Assembly: GCF_014230355.1 (NCBI RefSeq) | Contig: NZ_JACLAX010000005.1 | Span: 1-64,000 of the forward strand | Direction: 5' to 3' | Length of the DNA stretch: 64,000 nt | Source: Novosphingobium piscinae | Lineage (GTDB): Bacteria; Pseudomonadota; Alphaproteobacteria; Sphingomonadales; Sphingomonadaceae | Shown: in pieces, positions 1-8,150 of the stretch | Layout of the letters: every line of letters begins with the position of its first letter | Numbering within the stretch: position 1 is the first letter of the stretch | Program-made: the position numbers and the translations under genes | The notes under the pieces: model-generated | Database searches by the model: none | Told to the model about the DNA's origin: nothing | What the model saw: only the letters and a program-made list of their open reading frames with translations

Positions 1-1
1 G

Positions 2-415
2 GCCGCTCCGGCCGCCGCCCCGCGCGCAGCTGCGGCGCCCGCTGCCGCGCCGGCTGGCACGCCGCCGGCCGCGCCCACGCCGCGGATCGTCTCGGTCGGC
101 CCGGGCGGCTTCCTCCGCCAGGGCCCGGGTGATCAGCAGGCGCCCATTCCCCCGGCCCCGCCGCGCCGTCTGGTCCCGGCCAAGCCCAGCCCCGAGATCG
201 CCGACAAGACCAGTCTGCTCGACCTGAACGACCGGATCTGCCGCTGGCCGATGGGCCATCCGGGCGAGCCGGATTTCCACTTCTGCGGCGAGAAGGTGAA
301 CCCGGGGTTCCCCTATTGCGTCGAGCACTGCGGCCGCGCCTATCAGGCCCAGCTGCCCCGCGGCGCGCGGCGTACTCCCCCGCCGATGCCCTTCGGAGGG
401 CCTCGGGTCCGCTGA
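2..415 (+). CDS. gcrA: GcrA cell cycle regulator, C-terminal part (5' end outside window)
   Basis: An open frame enters from the window edge and ends at TGA 413-415. It starts with an Ala/Pro-rich linker of about 80 residues and ends with the C-terminal GcrA module: ICRWPMGHPGEPDFHFCG, then NPGFPYC and CGRAYQ. The paired Cys/His pattern and the CRWP...DFxFCG...PYC order are diagnostic of GcrA, the alphaproteobacterial cofactor of sigma-70 RNA polymerase that activates promoters carrying methylated GANTC sites. The N-terminal DNA-binding half lies outside the window. A strong intrinsic terminator follows 26 bases later, so the gene ends its transcript. Confidence 0.9.
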   Translation, partial: AAPAAAPRAAAAPAAAPAGTPPAAPTPRIVSVGPGGFLRQGPGDQQAPIPPAPPRRLVPAKPSPEIADKTSLLDLNDRICRWPMGHPGEPDFHFCGEKVNPGFPYCVEHCGRAYQAQLPRGARRTPPPMPFGGPRVR

Positions 416-440
416 AGCCGGACCTCGGAAACCGTGACGA

Positions 441-467
441 AAGGCCCGCCGCTGGCGGGCTTTTCTG
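441..467 (+). terminator. Rho-independent terminator after gcrA
   Basis: A perfect 7-bp stem (GCCCGCC at 444-450 and GGCGGGC at 454-460) with a 3-base loop is followed directly by TTTTCT. It lies just downstream of the gcrA stop. Confidence 0.85.
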
Positions 468-522
468 TGCGCGCCGGGATGGCCGGAGCTGTCGTTCATG
501 GTCTGGCCAAAGCCAAACCCGT

Positions 523-760
523 CGTCATCCCAGCGCAGGCTGGCATCTTCCGCGGCAAGGGGAGAGATCCCAGCCTGCGCTGGGATGACGGGTGTGGGGC
601 GGAAGCCGCCGAGCCGAAGTCAGCCCTACCCTCCATCCCGTCATGCCAGCGCAGGCTGGCATCTTCAGCAGCGAGGTGAGAGATCCCAGCCCTCGCCGGG
701 ATGACGGGTATCGGGCGGAAGCCGCCGAGCCGCCTTCAGGCCGTCACCGGGATGACGAGC
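523..760. repeat. Tandem pair of dispersed palindromic repeats plus a remnant
   Basis: Two units about 68 bp long (523-590 and 639-706) each begin CGTCATCCCAGC-like and end with the inverse GGGATGACG. The short segment GGAAGCCGCCGAGCCG follows each (about 600 and 717), so the whole unit is duplicated with a 116-bp period. A third remnant (CGTCACCGGGATGACG) lies at 742-757. Such elements are common extragenic palindromes in sphingomonads. The small ORFs crossing them (MPAQAGIF... type) are translations of the repeat, not genes. The 416-836 gap otherwise holds only the two flanking terminators. Confidence 0.75.
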
Positions 761-770
761 TGTTCCGCCC

Positions 771-807
771 AAAACAAGCGGGGCGGGCATCTCGCGATGC
801 CCGCCCC
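771..807 (-). terminator. Rho-independent terminator of the first TonB receptor gene
   Basis: Inverted repeat GGGGCGGGCAT (780-790) with ATGCCCGCCCC (797-807). On the minus strand it is followed by a T-rich run (complement of 771-778). It sits 30 bases beyond the receptor stop codon. Confidence 0.85.
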
Positions 808-836
808 CAAGGTTCAGGGTGCAATGGAACCGGCGG

Positions 837-3416
837 TCAGAACTTGATCGCGGCCTCGATCCCGAAGGTCCGCGGCGCGTTGAAGTTGCCGTAATCGCCC
901 ATGGTGTTGGACAGCGTGCCGACCAGCGCGGTGCTGGACTGGACCTGCGGCAGGCTGTTCGACGGATCGCGGCGGAACACGTACTGCATGTCGAACATGT
1001 TGCGCACCCAGGCCGAGACGGTCAGCGTGCGGCTGGTATCGCCGCCCACCGGGATGTCGGCCAGGGCCAGACGGCCGTTGACGATGAACGAGGCATCGTT
1101 CTTGGTCGCGAACTGGTCGAAGGCCTGGGTCGCCTGCGAGTAGTTGGCGTCGAGGTGCAGGCGCACCTCGGTGCCATTGTCGCCCACCGGGATCGCATAG
1201 TCGAGCGAGCCGCTGGCGGCGTTGCTCGGGGTGAACACGATGTAGAAGTTCTGCGGCTGGCTGGTGCGGTTGACCACCACGCGCTGGGCGTTGAGGCCTT
1301 CATAGACCACGGTCACCGGCGGCACCTTGAAGTAGGTGTAGGCGTAAGACAGACCCAGCGTGAGGTTGTCCACCGGCTTCAGCGTCAGGTCAGCCTCGAC
1401 GCCACGGATCTTGGTCGTGCCCGGGGCGTTGAAGGTGACGAGGTTGTTGAAGTTGCCGGTCGCGGTGGGCTGGATCGTGCTGAGATCGACCTGGCTGTCC
1501 TGGCGGTCCATCATGTAGGCCGCCACGTTGATCCGGGCGCGCCGGTTCAGGAAATCAGCCTTGAAGCCCAGTTCGTAGGACTGCACGTCTTCCGGATCGA
1601 AGGCGCGGTAGTCCGAGGTGCGCGAGCTGGCGCCGCCGGCGCGATAGCCCGTGGCGTACTTGGCATAGACGTGGACGTCGGGGTTCACGTCATAGGCCAC
1701 GGTGACCATCGGGTTGAAGCGGTTCCAGACCTCGTCCAGCGGCGTGTAGCCGTTGGTGGCCACGATCGCGGCATTCGCCGGATCGGTGTAGTTGATCCCG
1801 CGCGAGAAGGTCAGCGCGCCGCGCTTCTTGTCACGGGTGTAGCGGCCACCGGCGGTGATATGCAGCACCTCGCTCGGGTTCCAGGTGAGCTGCGCGAAGG
1901 CGGCATAGCTCTTCGACACGACCTGCGATGCACGGTCGATCGAGCAGCCGTTGACGGCCTTGCCCACGAACAGCGGGGTGTTGGCGGTGCAGAACGGGAT
2001 CGGCACATAGGTCGCCCCGGTCACCACACCGTTCACGACAGTCGCGATGGCGCCCATCGAGTTCGGGGTCGCGGCATCGTCGCTGACCCGCTCGTTGAAG
2101 TAGTACAGGCCCGCGACGTAGTCGATGTTGCCGATCGAGCCGACCGCCTGGAACTCCTGGCTGAACTGGCGCTGGCGCAGGTCGGCCAGCGAATAGCGGC
2201 TGAACGGGCACGGTGCGGCGGCGGTGCAACTGGCCGTCAGGTTGACGACCGGCGGACGGTGCGCACCGCCGACGTTGTCCCACTGGTCGGCGGTGACACC
2301 GCGCCAGGCGGTGATCGAACGGAATTCGATCTCGGGCGAGATCTTCCACTTGAACGTGTTGGTGAAGCCATGGGCCTTGTCGATGCTGACGCGCATCGGC
2401 ACGCCGATATCGGCCACCCTCATGCGGGTGGTCCCGTTCACCACCACGCCGGGCAGCAGTGGCCGGACCGTGCCGGTGAGACCGCCCGAGAAGTTGCTGC
2501 CGGGCAGGACGCAGGCCCCCGGGATGACATCGGCCGAGACCGGCTGGGCCGCGGTGCTGGGGGCGCAGTTGTTCGGGTTGTAGTTCAGCAGCTGGGTGTA
2601 GAACGGGGTGGTTTCGCTGTAGGCGTTGTCATAGGCGAAATCGTTGGTGATCCCGTCGGCCGGCTGCCAGCGGACCGCCGCGCGGAAGCCGCGGCGATTG
2701 AACATGTTGAACCCGGCCTGCCCCGCGAGCGGGTTCTCGGTGGTCGGATCCTGGCGCGAATAGACGGCGTCCAGCTTGATCGAGAAGCCGGCCACCGTGG
2801 GCAGGTCGATATGGGCGTCGGCATTGACCGCGCCATAGTTGCCCACGCCCGAGCTGATCCGGCCGCCGAACTCGCCGGTCGGCGCACGGGCGACGATCGA
2901 CAGCGCGCCGCCCTCGGTGTTGCGGCCGAACAGGGTGCCCTGCGGGCCCTTCAGCACCTCGATGCGCTCCACGTCGAACAGCGCCGAGTTGATGCCGTGC
3001 TGGCGACCCAGATAGACGCCGTCGATGTAGATGCCCACGCCCTGTTCGCGCGCGGGCTGGTTGGCATCGAGCGGCACGATGCCGCGGATACCGATGGTCA
3101 GCGCGTTCTGGCGGGCCTCGAACGGCGCGACGCGAAGCGACGGCACCGCGCCGTCGGCCAGGTCGAACAGGCTCTGCACGTGGCGCTTCTTGATATCGTC
3201 GCTGCCCATCACCGAGATCGAGATCGGCGTCTTCTGCAGGTTGGTCTCACGCTTGGTCGCGGTCACCACGATGTCGGTCAGGCCAGTCGAATCGGGCGGG
3301 GTCGTCTCGGCGGCGACCTCGTCGGCGGCCACGGCGGCATCGGCCGCATAGGCCGGAGCGGCGGCGGCGCAGGCCAGGGCCAGGACGGAGACGGTGAACT
3401 TGATCGAATTCTGCAT
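837..3416 (-). CDS. TonB-dependent outer-membrane receptor
   Basis: An 859-residue protein starting MQNSIKF. It has a Sec signal peptide (about residues 1-24), a TonB-box-like segment LTDIVVTATKRE, and a plug domain (QKTPISISV...; GVGIYIDGVYLGR; ERIEVLKGPQGTLFGRN). A beta-barrel follows and ends in FGIEAAIKF with the expected terminal Phe. The frame is open further upstream, but ATG 3416 is chosen because the signal peptide begins there and an AGGGAA element precedes it. The protein would import a bulky or scarce substrate across the outer membrane; the substrate cannot be read from sequence. It is transcribed divergently from a PhoB-like regulator, with GTCA direct-repeat arrays between them, which suggests control by that regulator or by PhoB. 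Confidence 0.92.
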   Translation of the reverse strand: MQNSIKFTVSVLALACAAAAPAYAADAAVAADEVAAETTPPDSTGLTDIVVTATKRETNLQKTPISISVMGSDDIKKRHVQSLFDLADGAVPSLRVAPFEARQNALTIGIRGIVPLDANQPAREQGVGIYIDGVYLGRQHGINSALFDVERIEVLKGPQGTLFGRNTEGGALSIVARAPTGEFGGRISSGVGNYGAVNADAHIDLPTVAGFSIKLDAVYSRQDPTTENPLAGQAGFNMFNRRGFRAAVRWQPADGITNDFAYDNAYSETTPFYTQLLNYNPNNCAPSTAAQPVSADVIPGACVLPGSNFSGGLTGTVRPLLPGVVVNGTTRMRVADIGVPMRVSIDKAHGFTNTFKWKISPEIEFRSITAWRGVTADQWDNVGGAHRPPVVNLTASCTAAAPCPFSRYSLADLRQRQFSQEFQAVGSIGNIDYVAGLYYFNERVSDDAATPNSMGAIATVVNGVVTGATYVPIPFCTANTPLFVGKAVNGCSIDRASQVVSKSYAAFAQLTWNPSEVLHITAGGRYTRDKKRGALTFSRGINYTDPANAAIVATNGYTPLDEVWNRFNPMVTVAYDVNPDVHVYAKYATGYRAGGASSRTSDYRAFDPEDVQSYELGFKADFLNRRARINVAAYMMDRQDSQVDLSTIQPTATGNFNNLVTFNAPGTTKIRGVEADLTLKPVDNLTLGLSYAYTYFKVPPVTVVYEGLNAQRVVVNRTSQPQNFYIVFTPSNAASGSLDYAIPVGDNGTEVRLHLDANYSQATQAFDQFATKNDASFIVNGRLALADIPVGGDTSRTLTVSAWVRNMFDMQYVFRRDPSNSLPQVQSSTALVGTLSNTMGDYGNFNAPRTFGIEAAIKF

Positions 3417-3545
3417 GATGCGTTCCCTTTCGGGCCTTTCTTCATCAGGCAGGGGCAAACCCTCATGGCTCGACTCGGATCGCCGAGCCCCCCTGCTGCG
3501 AGCCGGCAAGTAGGCAGCCGAGGTTTCAGTTCGCGGACGGAATGA

Positions 3546-3572
3546 TGACACCAATATGACATTGAATTGACG
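3546..3572 (-). promoter_or_regulatory. Pho-box-like direct repeat array facing the receptor gene
   Basis: On the minus strand, CGTCA, TGTCA and TGTCA occur at exactly 11-bp spacing (plus-strand TGACR at 3568, 3557 and 3546). Three 11-bp-spaced (C/T)GTCA half-sites are the layout bound by PhoB-type winged-helix regulators. The array lies about 130 bp upstream of the receptor start. Confidence 0.6.
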
Positions 3573-3579
3573 ACAAATG

Positions 3580-3606
3580 TGTCACTGAAGCGTCATGAAT
3601 TCGTCA
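3580..3606 (+). promoter_or_regulatory. Pho-box-like direct repeat array facing the regulator gene
   Basis: TGTCA (3580), CGTCA (3591) and CGTCA (3602) are spaced exactly 11 bp apart on the plus strand, 38 bases before the start of the PhoB-like regulator. This mirrors the minus-strand array at 3546-3572 and suggests autoregulation. Confidence 0.6.
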
Positions 3607-3643
3607 TTTCGTTGCGGCACATGGCACAGTCGAACTCAACGCT

Positions 3644-4339
3644 GTGACTTCCATGCCGAACACCACCGTCGTTCTCATCGCGCCCGGCGATCCGCGTCTG
3701 CAGGAACAGCTTGCCGTCGCGCGGTCCGGACTCCAGGTCGTCTGCTGCGGCGAGGCCGCGGCACCACCGCGCCTGCCCGCTCCGCTGTTCGCCTTCGTCG
3801 ACTGGCTGCTGCCGGCGATGTCCGGGCTCGAGTTCTGCCGCCGCCTGCGCGAGAGCGAAGGTACCGCCCACGCCCACGTCACCCTCGTGCTCGAAACCGC
3901 CGATGCCGACGCCCGCCGCCGGGCGCTGGCCGCCGGCGCGGACGACTACATGGTCGGCCCGCTCACCGCCGCGGCGCTGCTCGAACGGATCGACGCCGCC
4001 GATCTCGCCGGCACCCGCACCCCGGGCGGACAACGCTTGCGCCATGGCGAACTGTCGGTCGATCTGGCCGGCTTTCAGGCGCGCTTCCGTGGCAAGGTCG
4101 TGCCGTTGCGGCCCAACGAGTTTCGTCTGCTGGTGCACTTCATGGAGAACCCCGACCAGGTTTTCACCCGGCTCAGCCTGATCGACCGGCTGGGCAAGGA
4201 CAGCGGGCTGATCGACGAGCGCACGGTCGACGTGTGGATCGGCCGCCTGCGCCGCGCGCTGCGGGCCCACGGCGTGCCCGATCCCCTGCGCACGGTGCGC
4301 TCGCTCGGCTACGTGATGGACAGCCTGCCGCTGGGCTGA
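3644..4339 (+). CDS. OmpR/PhoB-family response regulator with a degenerate receiver
   Basis: A 231-residue protein. Residues 1-115 have the receiver fold and keep the phospho-acceptor position (D53 in FVDWLLPAMSG). The acidic pair after the first strand is missing (VVLIAPGDP instead of a V-E/D-D-E/D type end), and the conserved Lys of the K-P motif is replaced (DDYMVGPL). Residues 130-231 form a PhoB-like winged helix: LRPNEFRLLVHFMENP, then RTVDVWIGRLRRAL and TVRSLGYVMD, very close to the PhoB recognition region. Start is GTG 3644, or ATG 3653; neither has a strong ribosome site. No histidine kinase gene is adjacent. Loss of receiver residues suggests phosphorylation-independent activity or control by another ligand. 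Confidence 0.85.
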   Translation: MTSMPNTTVVLIAPGDPRLQEQLAVARSGLQVVCCGEAAAPPRLPAPLFAFVDWLLPAMSGLEFCRRLRESEGTAHAHVTLVLETADADARRRALAAGADDYMVGPLTAAALLERIDAADLAGTRTPGGQRLRHGELSVDLAGFQARFRGKVVPLRPNEFRLLVHFMENPDQVFTRLSLIDRLGKDSGLIDERTVDVWIGRLRRALRAHGVPDPLRTVRSLGYVMDSLPLG

Positions 4340-4341
4340 CA

Positions 4342-4368
4342 CCCCGGGGACGGCCTTCCGGGTTTTTG
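4342..4368 (+). terminator. Possible weak terminator
   Basis: CCCGG/CCGGG arms around 4343-4362 are followed by GTTTTTGG. The stem is only about 5 bp. It lies directly behind the regulator stop codon. Confidence 0.35.
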
Positions 4369-4511
4369 GCCATGGACCGTGTCAACCGTGTCAACCGCGC
4401 GCAAATCCGGGTAGGAAGGGCGTGCCAGTCCCTTGCCCCGGTCGGCGGCTGCGGGCATAGGCGCGGCGAGTCAGGAGCCGCCGAATCTGTCGGCCAGCGA
4501 AAGGCATGCCC

Positions 4512-4748
4512 ATGAAGGTCCGCGTCCACGTCAGCCTGAAGAACGGGGTGCTCGATCCCCAGGGCCGGGCGATCCACCACGCCATCGAGGGGCTGGGCTT
4601 CGCCGGGGTCAAGGATGTCCGCGCTGGCCGCCTGTTCGAACTCGAGGTGGACGACAGCGTGACCGATGCCGCGCTCGAGGACATGGCGGGCAAGCTGCTC
4701 GCCAACATGGTGATCGAGAACTACCGCATCGAGCGGGTTGCCGGCTGA
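4512..4748 (+). CDS. purS: PurS, FGAM synthase small subunit
   Basis: A 78-residue protein ([21 protein letters not shown]...[12 protein letters not shown]...[10 protein letters not shown]) with the whole PurS signature. It bridges PurQ and PurL in the three-part phosphoribosylformylglycinamidine synthase of purine synthesis. The GAAAGG element just before 4505 is correctly spaced for ATG 4512 and too close for the in-frame ATG 4506. The TGA stop overlaps the purQ start (ATG at 4748), so the two are translationally coupled. purL is not in the window. Confidence 0.95.
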   Translation: MKVRVHVSLKNGVLDPQGRAIHHAIEGLGFAGVKDVRAGRLFELEVDDSVTDAALEDMAGKLLANMVIENYRIERVAG

Positions 4749-5425
4749 TGGCCTTCCGCTCGGCCGTCATCACCTTTCCCGGCTCGAACTGCGACCGCGA
4801 CATGGCGGTGGCGCTCGAGGAGGTTTCGGGGACCGCGCCGCACCGGGTCTGGCACGGCGACGCCGAGCTGCCGGCGGGTCTGGACTTCATCGCCCTGCCC
4901 GGCGGCTTCTCCTATGGCGACTATCTGCGCTCGGGCGCGATGGCCGCGCGCTCGCCGATCATGCAGGCGGTGATCGCCGCGGCCGGGCGCGGGGTACCGG
5001 TGCTGGGCGTGTGCAACGGCTTCCAGGTGCTGACCGAGGCCGGCCTGCTGCCCGGTGCGCTGATGCGCAATGCCGGGATCCGTTTCGTCTGCCGCAGCGT
5101 GGCGCTGGATGTCGCCAACGCCCAGAGCCTGTTCACCTCCGGCTATGCCGCGGGCCAGCGCATCCACATTCCCGTGGCCCATCACGACGGCAACTACTTC
5201 GCCGACGCGGCCACGCTTGACCGGCTTGAGGGCGAAGGCCGGGTGGCGTTCCGTTATGCCGAACCGGTCAACGGTTCGGCCCGGGCAATCGCCGGGGTGC
5301 TGAACGAGGCAGGCAACGTGCTGGGCATGATGCCGCATCCCGAGCGGGCGATTGATCCCGTCCATGGCGGCACCGATGGCCGCGCCCTGTTCGAGGCGGC
5401 CGTCCGCGCCCTCGCCTCAGCCTGA
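4748..5425 (+). CDS. purQ: PurQ, FGAM synthase glutamine amidotransferase subunit
   Basis: A 225-residue class I glutamine amidotransferase. It contains the N-terminal FPGSNCDRD motif, the oxyanion region [11 protein letters not shown], the nucleophile Cys in GVCNGFQ, and the catalytic His-Glu in MMPHPERA. It releases ammonia from glutamine for the conversion of FGAR to FGAM. The start overlaps the purS stop by one base, and the gene converges on the GGDEF-EAL gene. Confidence 0.95.
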   Translation: MAFRSAVITFPGSNCDRDMAVALEEVSGTAPHRVWHGDAELPAGLDFIALPGGFSYGDYLRSGAMAARSPIMQAVIAAAGRGVPVLGVCNGFQVLTEAGLLPGALMRNAGIRFVCRSVALDVANAQSLFTSGYAAGQRIHIPVAHHDGNYFADAATLDRLEGEGRVAFRYAEPVNGSARAIAGVLNEAGNVLGMMPHPERAIDPVHGGTDGRALFEAAVRALASA

Positions 5426-5480
5426 CTGCCCGCCACCATCGGCGGGGTAAACGGCGGCTGCCCAGCCCTGCGCGCTGCGC

Positions 5481-7847
5481 TCAGGCGGCGGCGCCGGACC
5501 GGGCCTGATTGGGTCCGGGGGCAAACAACCGTCGGGCGTCGAACGCGGGCATCGGACGGCCGAAGTAGTAACCCTGGATCTTGTTGCAGCCGAGCGCCTT
5601 GGTGATTTCGAGCTCAGCCTCGGTTTCCACCCCTTCGGCCGTGGTGGTGACGCCAAGACTCTCGGCCATGGCCACGACCGCGCGGATGATCGCCAGGCTC
5701 TCGGGGTTCTTCTGCGCCGCGCCCTGGACGAAGCTGCGGTCGACCTTGATCGTCGAGAAGCGGAGCTTGCGCAGGTAGCCCAGCGACGAATAGCCGGTGC
5801 CGAAATCGTCGAGCGCGATCGAGCAGCCCAGTCCCATCATCTGCTCGAGCGTGCTGCGCGCCGCGGTGGCATCGCGCAGGAAGATGCTCTCGGTCACCTC
5901 GATCTCGAGCCGCCGCGCGGGCAGCCCGGTCATCGCGAGGGCAGAGACCACGGTCGACGCGAAGTGCGGATCAAGCAGTTGCTCGCCGGAGACGTTGACC
6001 GCCACCTTGACGTGGTCGGGCCAGCGCATCGCCTCGGCGCAGGCCTCGCGCAGCACCCATTCCCCGATCGGGATGATCAGCCGGGTATCCTCGGCCAGCG
6101 GTATGAACTTGGCCGGGCTGACCGAACCATGCTCCTTGCTGTTCCAGCGCAGCAGCGCCTCGAAGCTGACGATGCTCTCGCTGTCCGCGCTGACCACCGG
6201 CTGATAGTGCAGCAGCATCTCGTTGCGCTCGAGCGCGCGGCGCAGCGCGAACTCCAGTTGGCGGCGCTCCTCGGCATGCGCATGCAGCGCCGGCTCGTAG
6301 CTGAAATGGGTGCCGCCGCCGGCATCCTTGGCGCGGTAGAGCGCGAGGTCGGCGTTGCGCATCAGCGTCTCGACGGTCGACCCGTCGCGCGGCCCCACCG
6401 CGGCGCCGACGCTGGCCCCGACGTAGAGCGTGTGATGGTCGACCTCGTAGGGCTGCGACAGCCGCTCGATCACGGCCTTGGCGACGCGGCTGACCTGGTT
6501 GAGATCGGTCGCATCGCGGATCACGATCGCGAACTCGTCGCCACCAAGCCGGCCGCACAGCTCGTTGTCGGTCATCAGTTCGCGCAGCCGGGCCGAGACC
6601 TTGGCGAGCAACTGGTCGCCCACGAGGTGGCCAAGCGTGTCGTTGACCGCCTTGAACCGGTCGAGGTCGATCATCAGGAACGCGCAGCGGGTCCGCCACT
6701 GGTCGGCATAGCGCATCGCCTCGGCCAGCGATTCGGTCAGCATCAGACGGTTGGGCAGCCCGGTCAGCGTGTCGTAGCGCGCCAGCTGGGCGATCTTGTC
6801 GGCGCTCTCGCGCTGCTCGGTCACGTCCGAACCGACCCCGCGGAAGCCGTCGTAGACGCCGTTGTCGGTGATCTTGGGCGTGCCCGACAGCTCCCACCAG
6901 CGCTGCTCGCCGGCCACCGTCACCCGCACCAGCAGGTTGGAGAAGCTCTCGCGTCGCTTGAGCCGCTCGGCCAGGTCATGCAGGCTCGAGGGGAACTGCC
7001 CGGTCTCCCAGGCCGGACCGGCGATCAGCTGGATGAACGGCTTGCCCTCGATGTCCTCGGGATCGAGGCTGAGCGCATAGGCGAAGCGCGGGCTGACCGC
7101 GCGGACCCGCCGGGCCGTGTCGACCTCCCACAGCCAGTCGGCGCCACCCTCCTCGAACTCGCGCAGCAACAGCGAGACCACCTCGGCCTTTTCCGCCATG
7201 CCGGCCTCGGCCACGCGCGAGGCGAGGAACATCCGCGCCGCCTCGATCGTGCCCACCGTGATGATGATCACGAAGACCGTGGCGATCCCGGCGCTCTGCC
7301 AGAAGCCGTGGAGCGCGAAGGAAATGGTCGCGGCGCTGCCGATGACCAGGCTGAACAGGATCGTGCCCATCGGCACGGCCGGGACGACCACCGCGGTGGC
7401 GGTCATCAGCATGGCCAGCACGGTCCACAGCTGGAGCCGGCTCTGGTCGTCCCCGAACGGGGTGAAAAAGACGATCGGCACCAGCCACACCGCGGCCGTG
7501 ATCAGCGCGGCGATGGTCTGGGCGTTCACCTCGTCACGGCTCATCCGCCGCCGGTCGGCATCGCCGAGCGTGCGGTCGTAGCGGGCGCAGTAATAGAGCG
7601 CGCCGCCCAGCGCGAGGGCCCAGCCCAGCAGGGCCATCATCATCACGTGGGAGGCGAAGATCTGCACCGTGGCGACTGCCGCGATGCCGTGCACGATCAG
7701 CCGGGCGAAGGTGACCCGTGCCAGGCTGGCATACTGCATGCCACGCAGGCGCGCCCAATCGCCGTCGGGTGGGTCGACCAGCCCGATCACCGCCAGGACC
7801 GGCAGGTCGCGTGGCAGGGTCGACAATTCGGGGACATTGGGTTTCAC
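5481..7847 (-). CDS. Membrane PAS-GGDEF-EAL cyclic-di-GMP signalling protein
   Basis: About 788 residues from GTG 7847. The order is: about five membrane segments (residues 35-200), a PAS domain (ADWLWEVDTARRVRAVSPRF...), a GGDEF domain with intact RLGGDEFAIV, and an EAL domain with SFEALLRW, NVSGEQL, EVTES, DDFGTGYSSLGYL and IKVDRSF. The catalytic signatures of both the diguanylate cyclase and the phosphodiesterase are present. The allosteric RxxD inhibitory site before GGDEF is absent (TDNE in its place). The start is uncertain: the frame stays open to 8045, but the GTG start (KPNVPEL...) begins the recognisable N-terminus. It is divergent from an HD-GYP gene, so the two may jointly set local c-di-GMP levels. 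Confidence 0.88.
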   Translation of the reverse strand: MKPNVPELSTLPRDLPVLAVIGLVDPPDGDWARLRGMQYASLARVTFARLIVHGIAAVATVQIFASHVMMMALLGWALALGGALYYCARYDRTLGDADRRRMSRDEVNAQTIAALITAAVWLVPIVFFTPFGDDQSRLQLWTVLAMLMTATAVVVPAVPMGTILFSLVIGSAATISFALHGFWQSAGIATVFVIIITVGTIEAARMFLASRVAEAGMAEKAEVVSLLLREFEEGGADWLWEVDTARRVRAVSPRFAYALSLDPEDIEGKPFIQLIAGPAWETGQFPSSLHDLAERLKRRESFSNLLVRVTVAGEQRWWELSGTPKITDNGVYDGFRGVGSDVTEQRESADKIAQLARYDTLTGLPNRLMLTESLAEAMRYADQWRTRCAFLMIDLDRFKAVNDTLGHLVGDQLLAKVSARLRELMTDNELCGRLGGDEFAIVIRDATDLNQVSRVAKAVIERLSQPYEVDHHTLYVGASVGAAVGPRDGSTVETLMRNADLALYRAKDAGGGTHFSYEPALHAHAEERRQLEFALRRALERNEMLLHYQPVVSADSESIVSFEALLRWNSKEHGSVSPAKFIPLAEDTRLIIPIGEWVLREACAEAMRWPDHVKVAVNVSGEQLLDPHFASTVVSALAMTGLPARRLEIEVTESIFLRDATAARSTLEQMMGLGCSIALDDFGTGYSSLGYLRKLRFSTIKVDRSFVQGAAQKNPESLAIIRAVVAMAESLGVTTTAEGVETEAELEITKALGCNKIQGYYFGRPMPAFDARRLFAPGPNQARSGAAA

Positions 7848-8150
7848 GGCGGCATGGTTAGCCGACCAAACCTTGCGACCGGGTAAATCTCCGGGGTCAG
7901 ACCGACCCGTTCGGGACAAATACGGCGGCTCCGGCAGCATTGACCCCGCGACCTTGCGGCGATCCCTCGGGACGGGCCGGCGCGCGGGCCGATCCGGCCG
8001 CGAAACACTGCGCTGCAACCGCCGGCACCGGAGCCGATTCGCCAAATGCAGACGTCCTCTCGCGGGATTCCGTCAGTCGGGCGTAGTCGAAATGTTAGGA
8101 TCTTGGCGGAAAGCTGGGACTGCCCTTCCCCGCCCAGGAGCCCTTCCCCG
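7848..8150. other. Intergenic region between the two c-di-GMP genes
   Basis: A divergent control region of about 300 bp. An AGGAG at 8136-8140 sets the HD-GYP start. No convincing operator, RNA gene or repeat was seen, and the open frames crossing it reflect high GC. Confidence 0.4.

Noticed and set aside
316..894. Small overlapping plus-strand ORFs with MPAQAGIF/SQRRLASS-like peptides
   Set aside because: They are translations of the extragenic palindromic repeats and of the terminator region.
819..3545. 908-codon plus-strand open frame opposite the first TonB receptor
   Set aside because: Composition is His/Arg/Val-rich shadow translation with no domain; the minus strand encodes a clear TonB receptor.
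5426..5480. Hairpin CCCGCC/GGCGGG between purQ and the GGDEF-EAL gene
   Set aside because: Short stem with no T tract in either direction, so not called a terminator.
5964..7886. 640-codon plus-strand open frame
   Set aside because: Antisense shadow of the GGDEF-EAL gene, caused by high GC in the third codon position.
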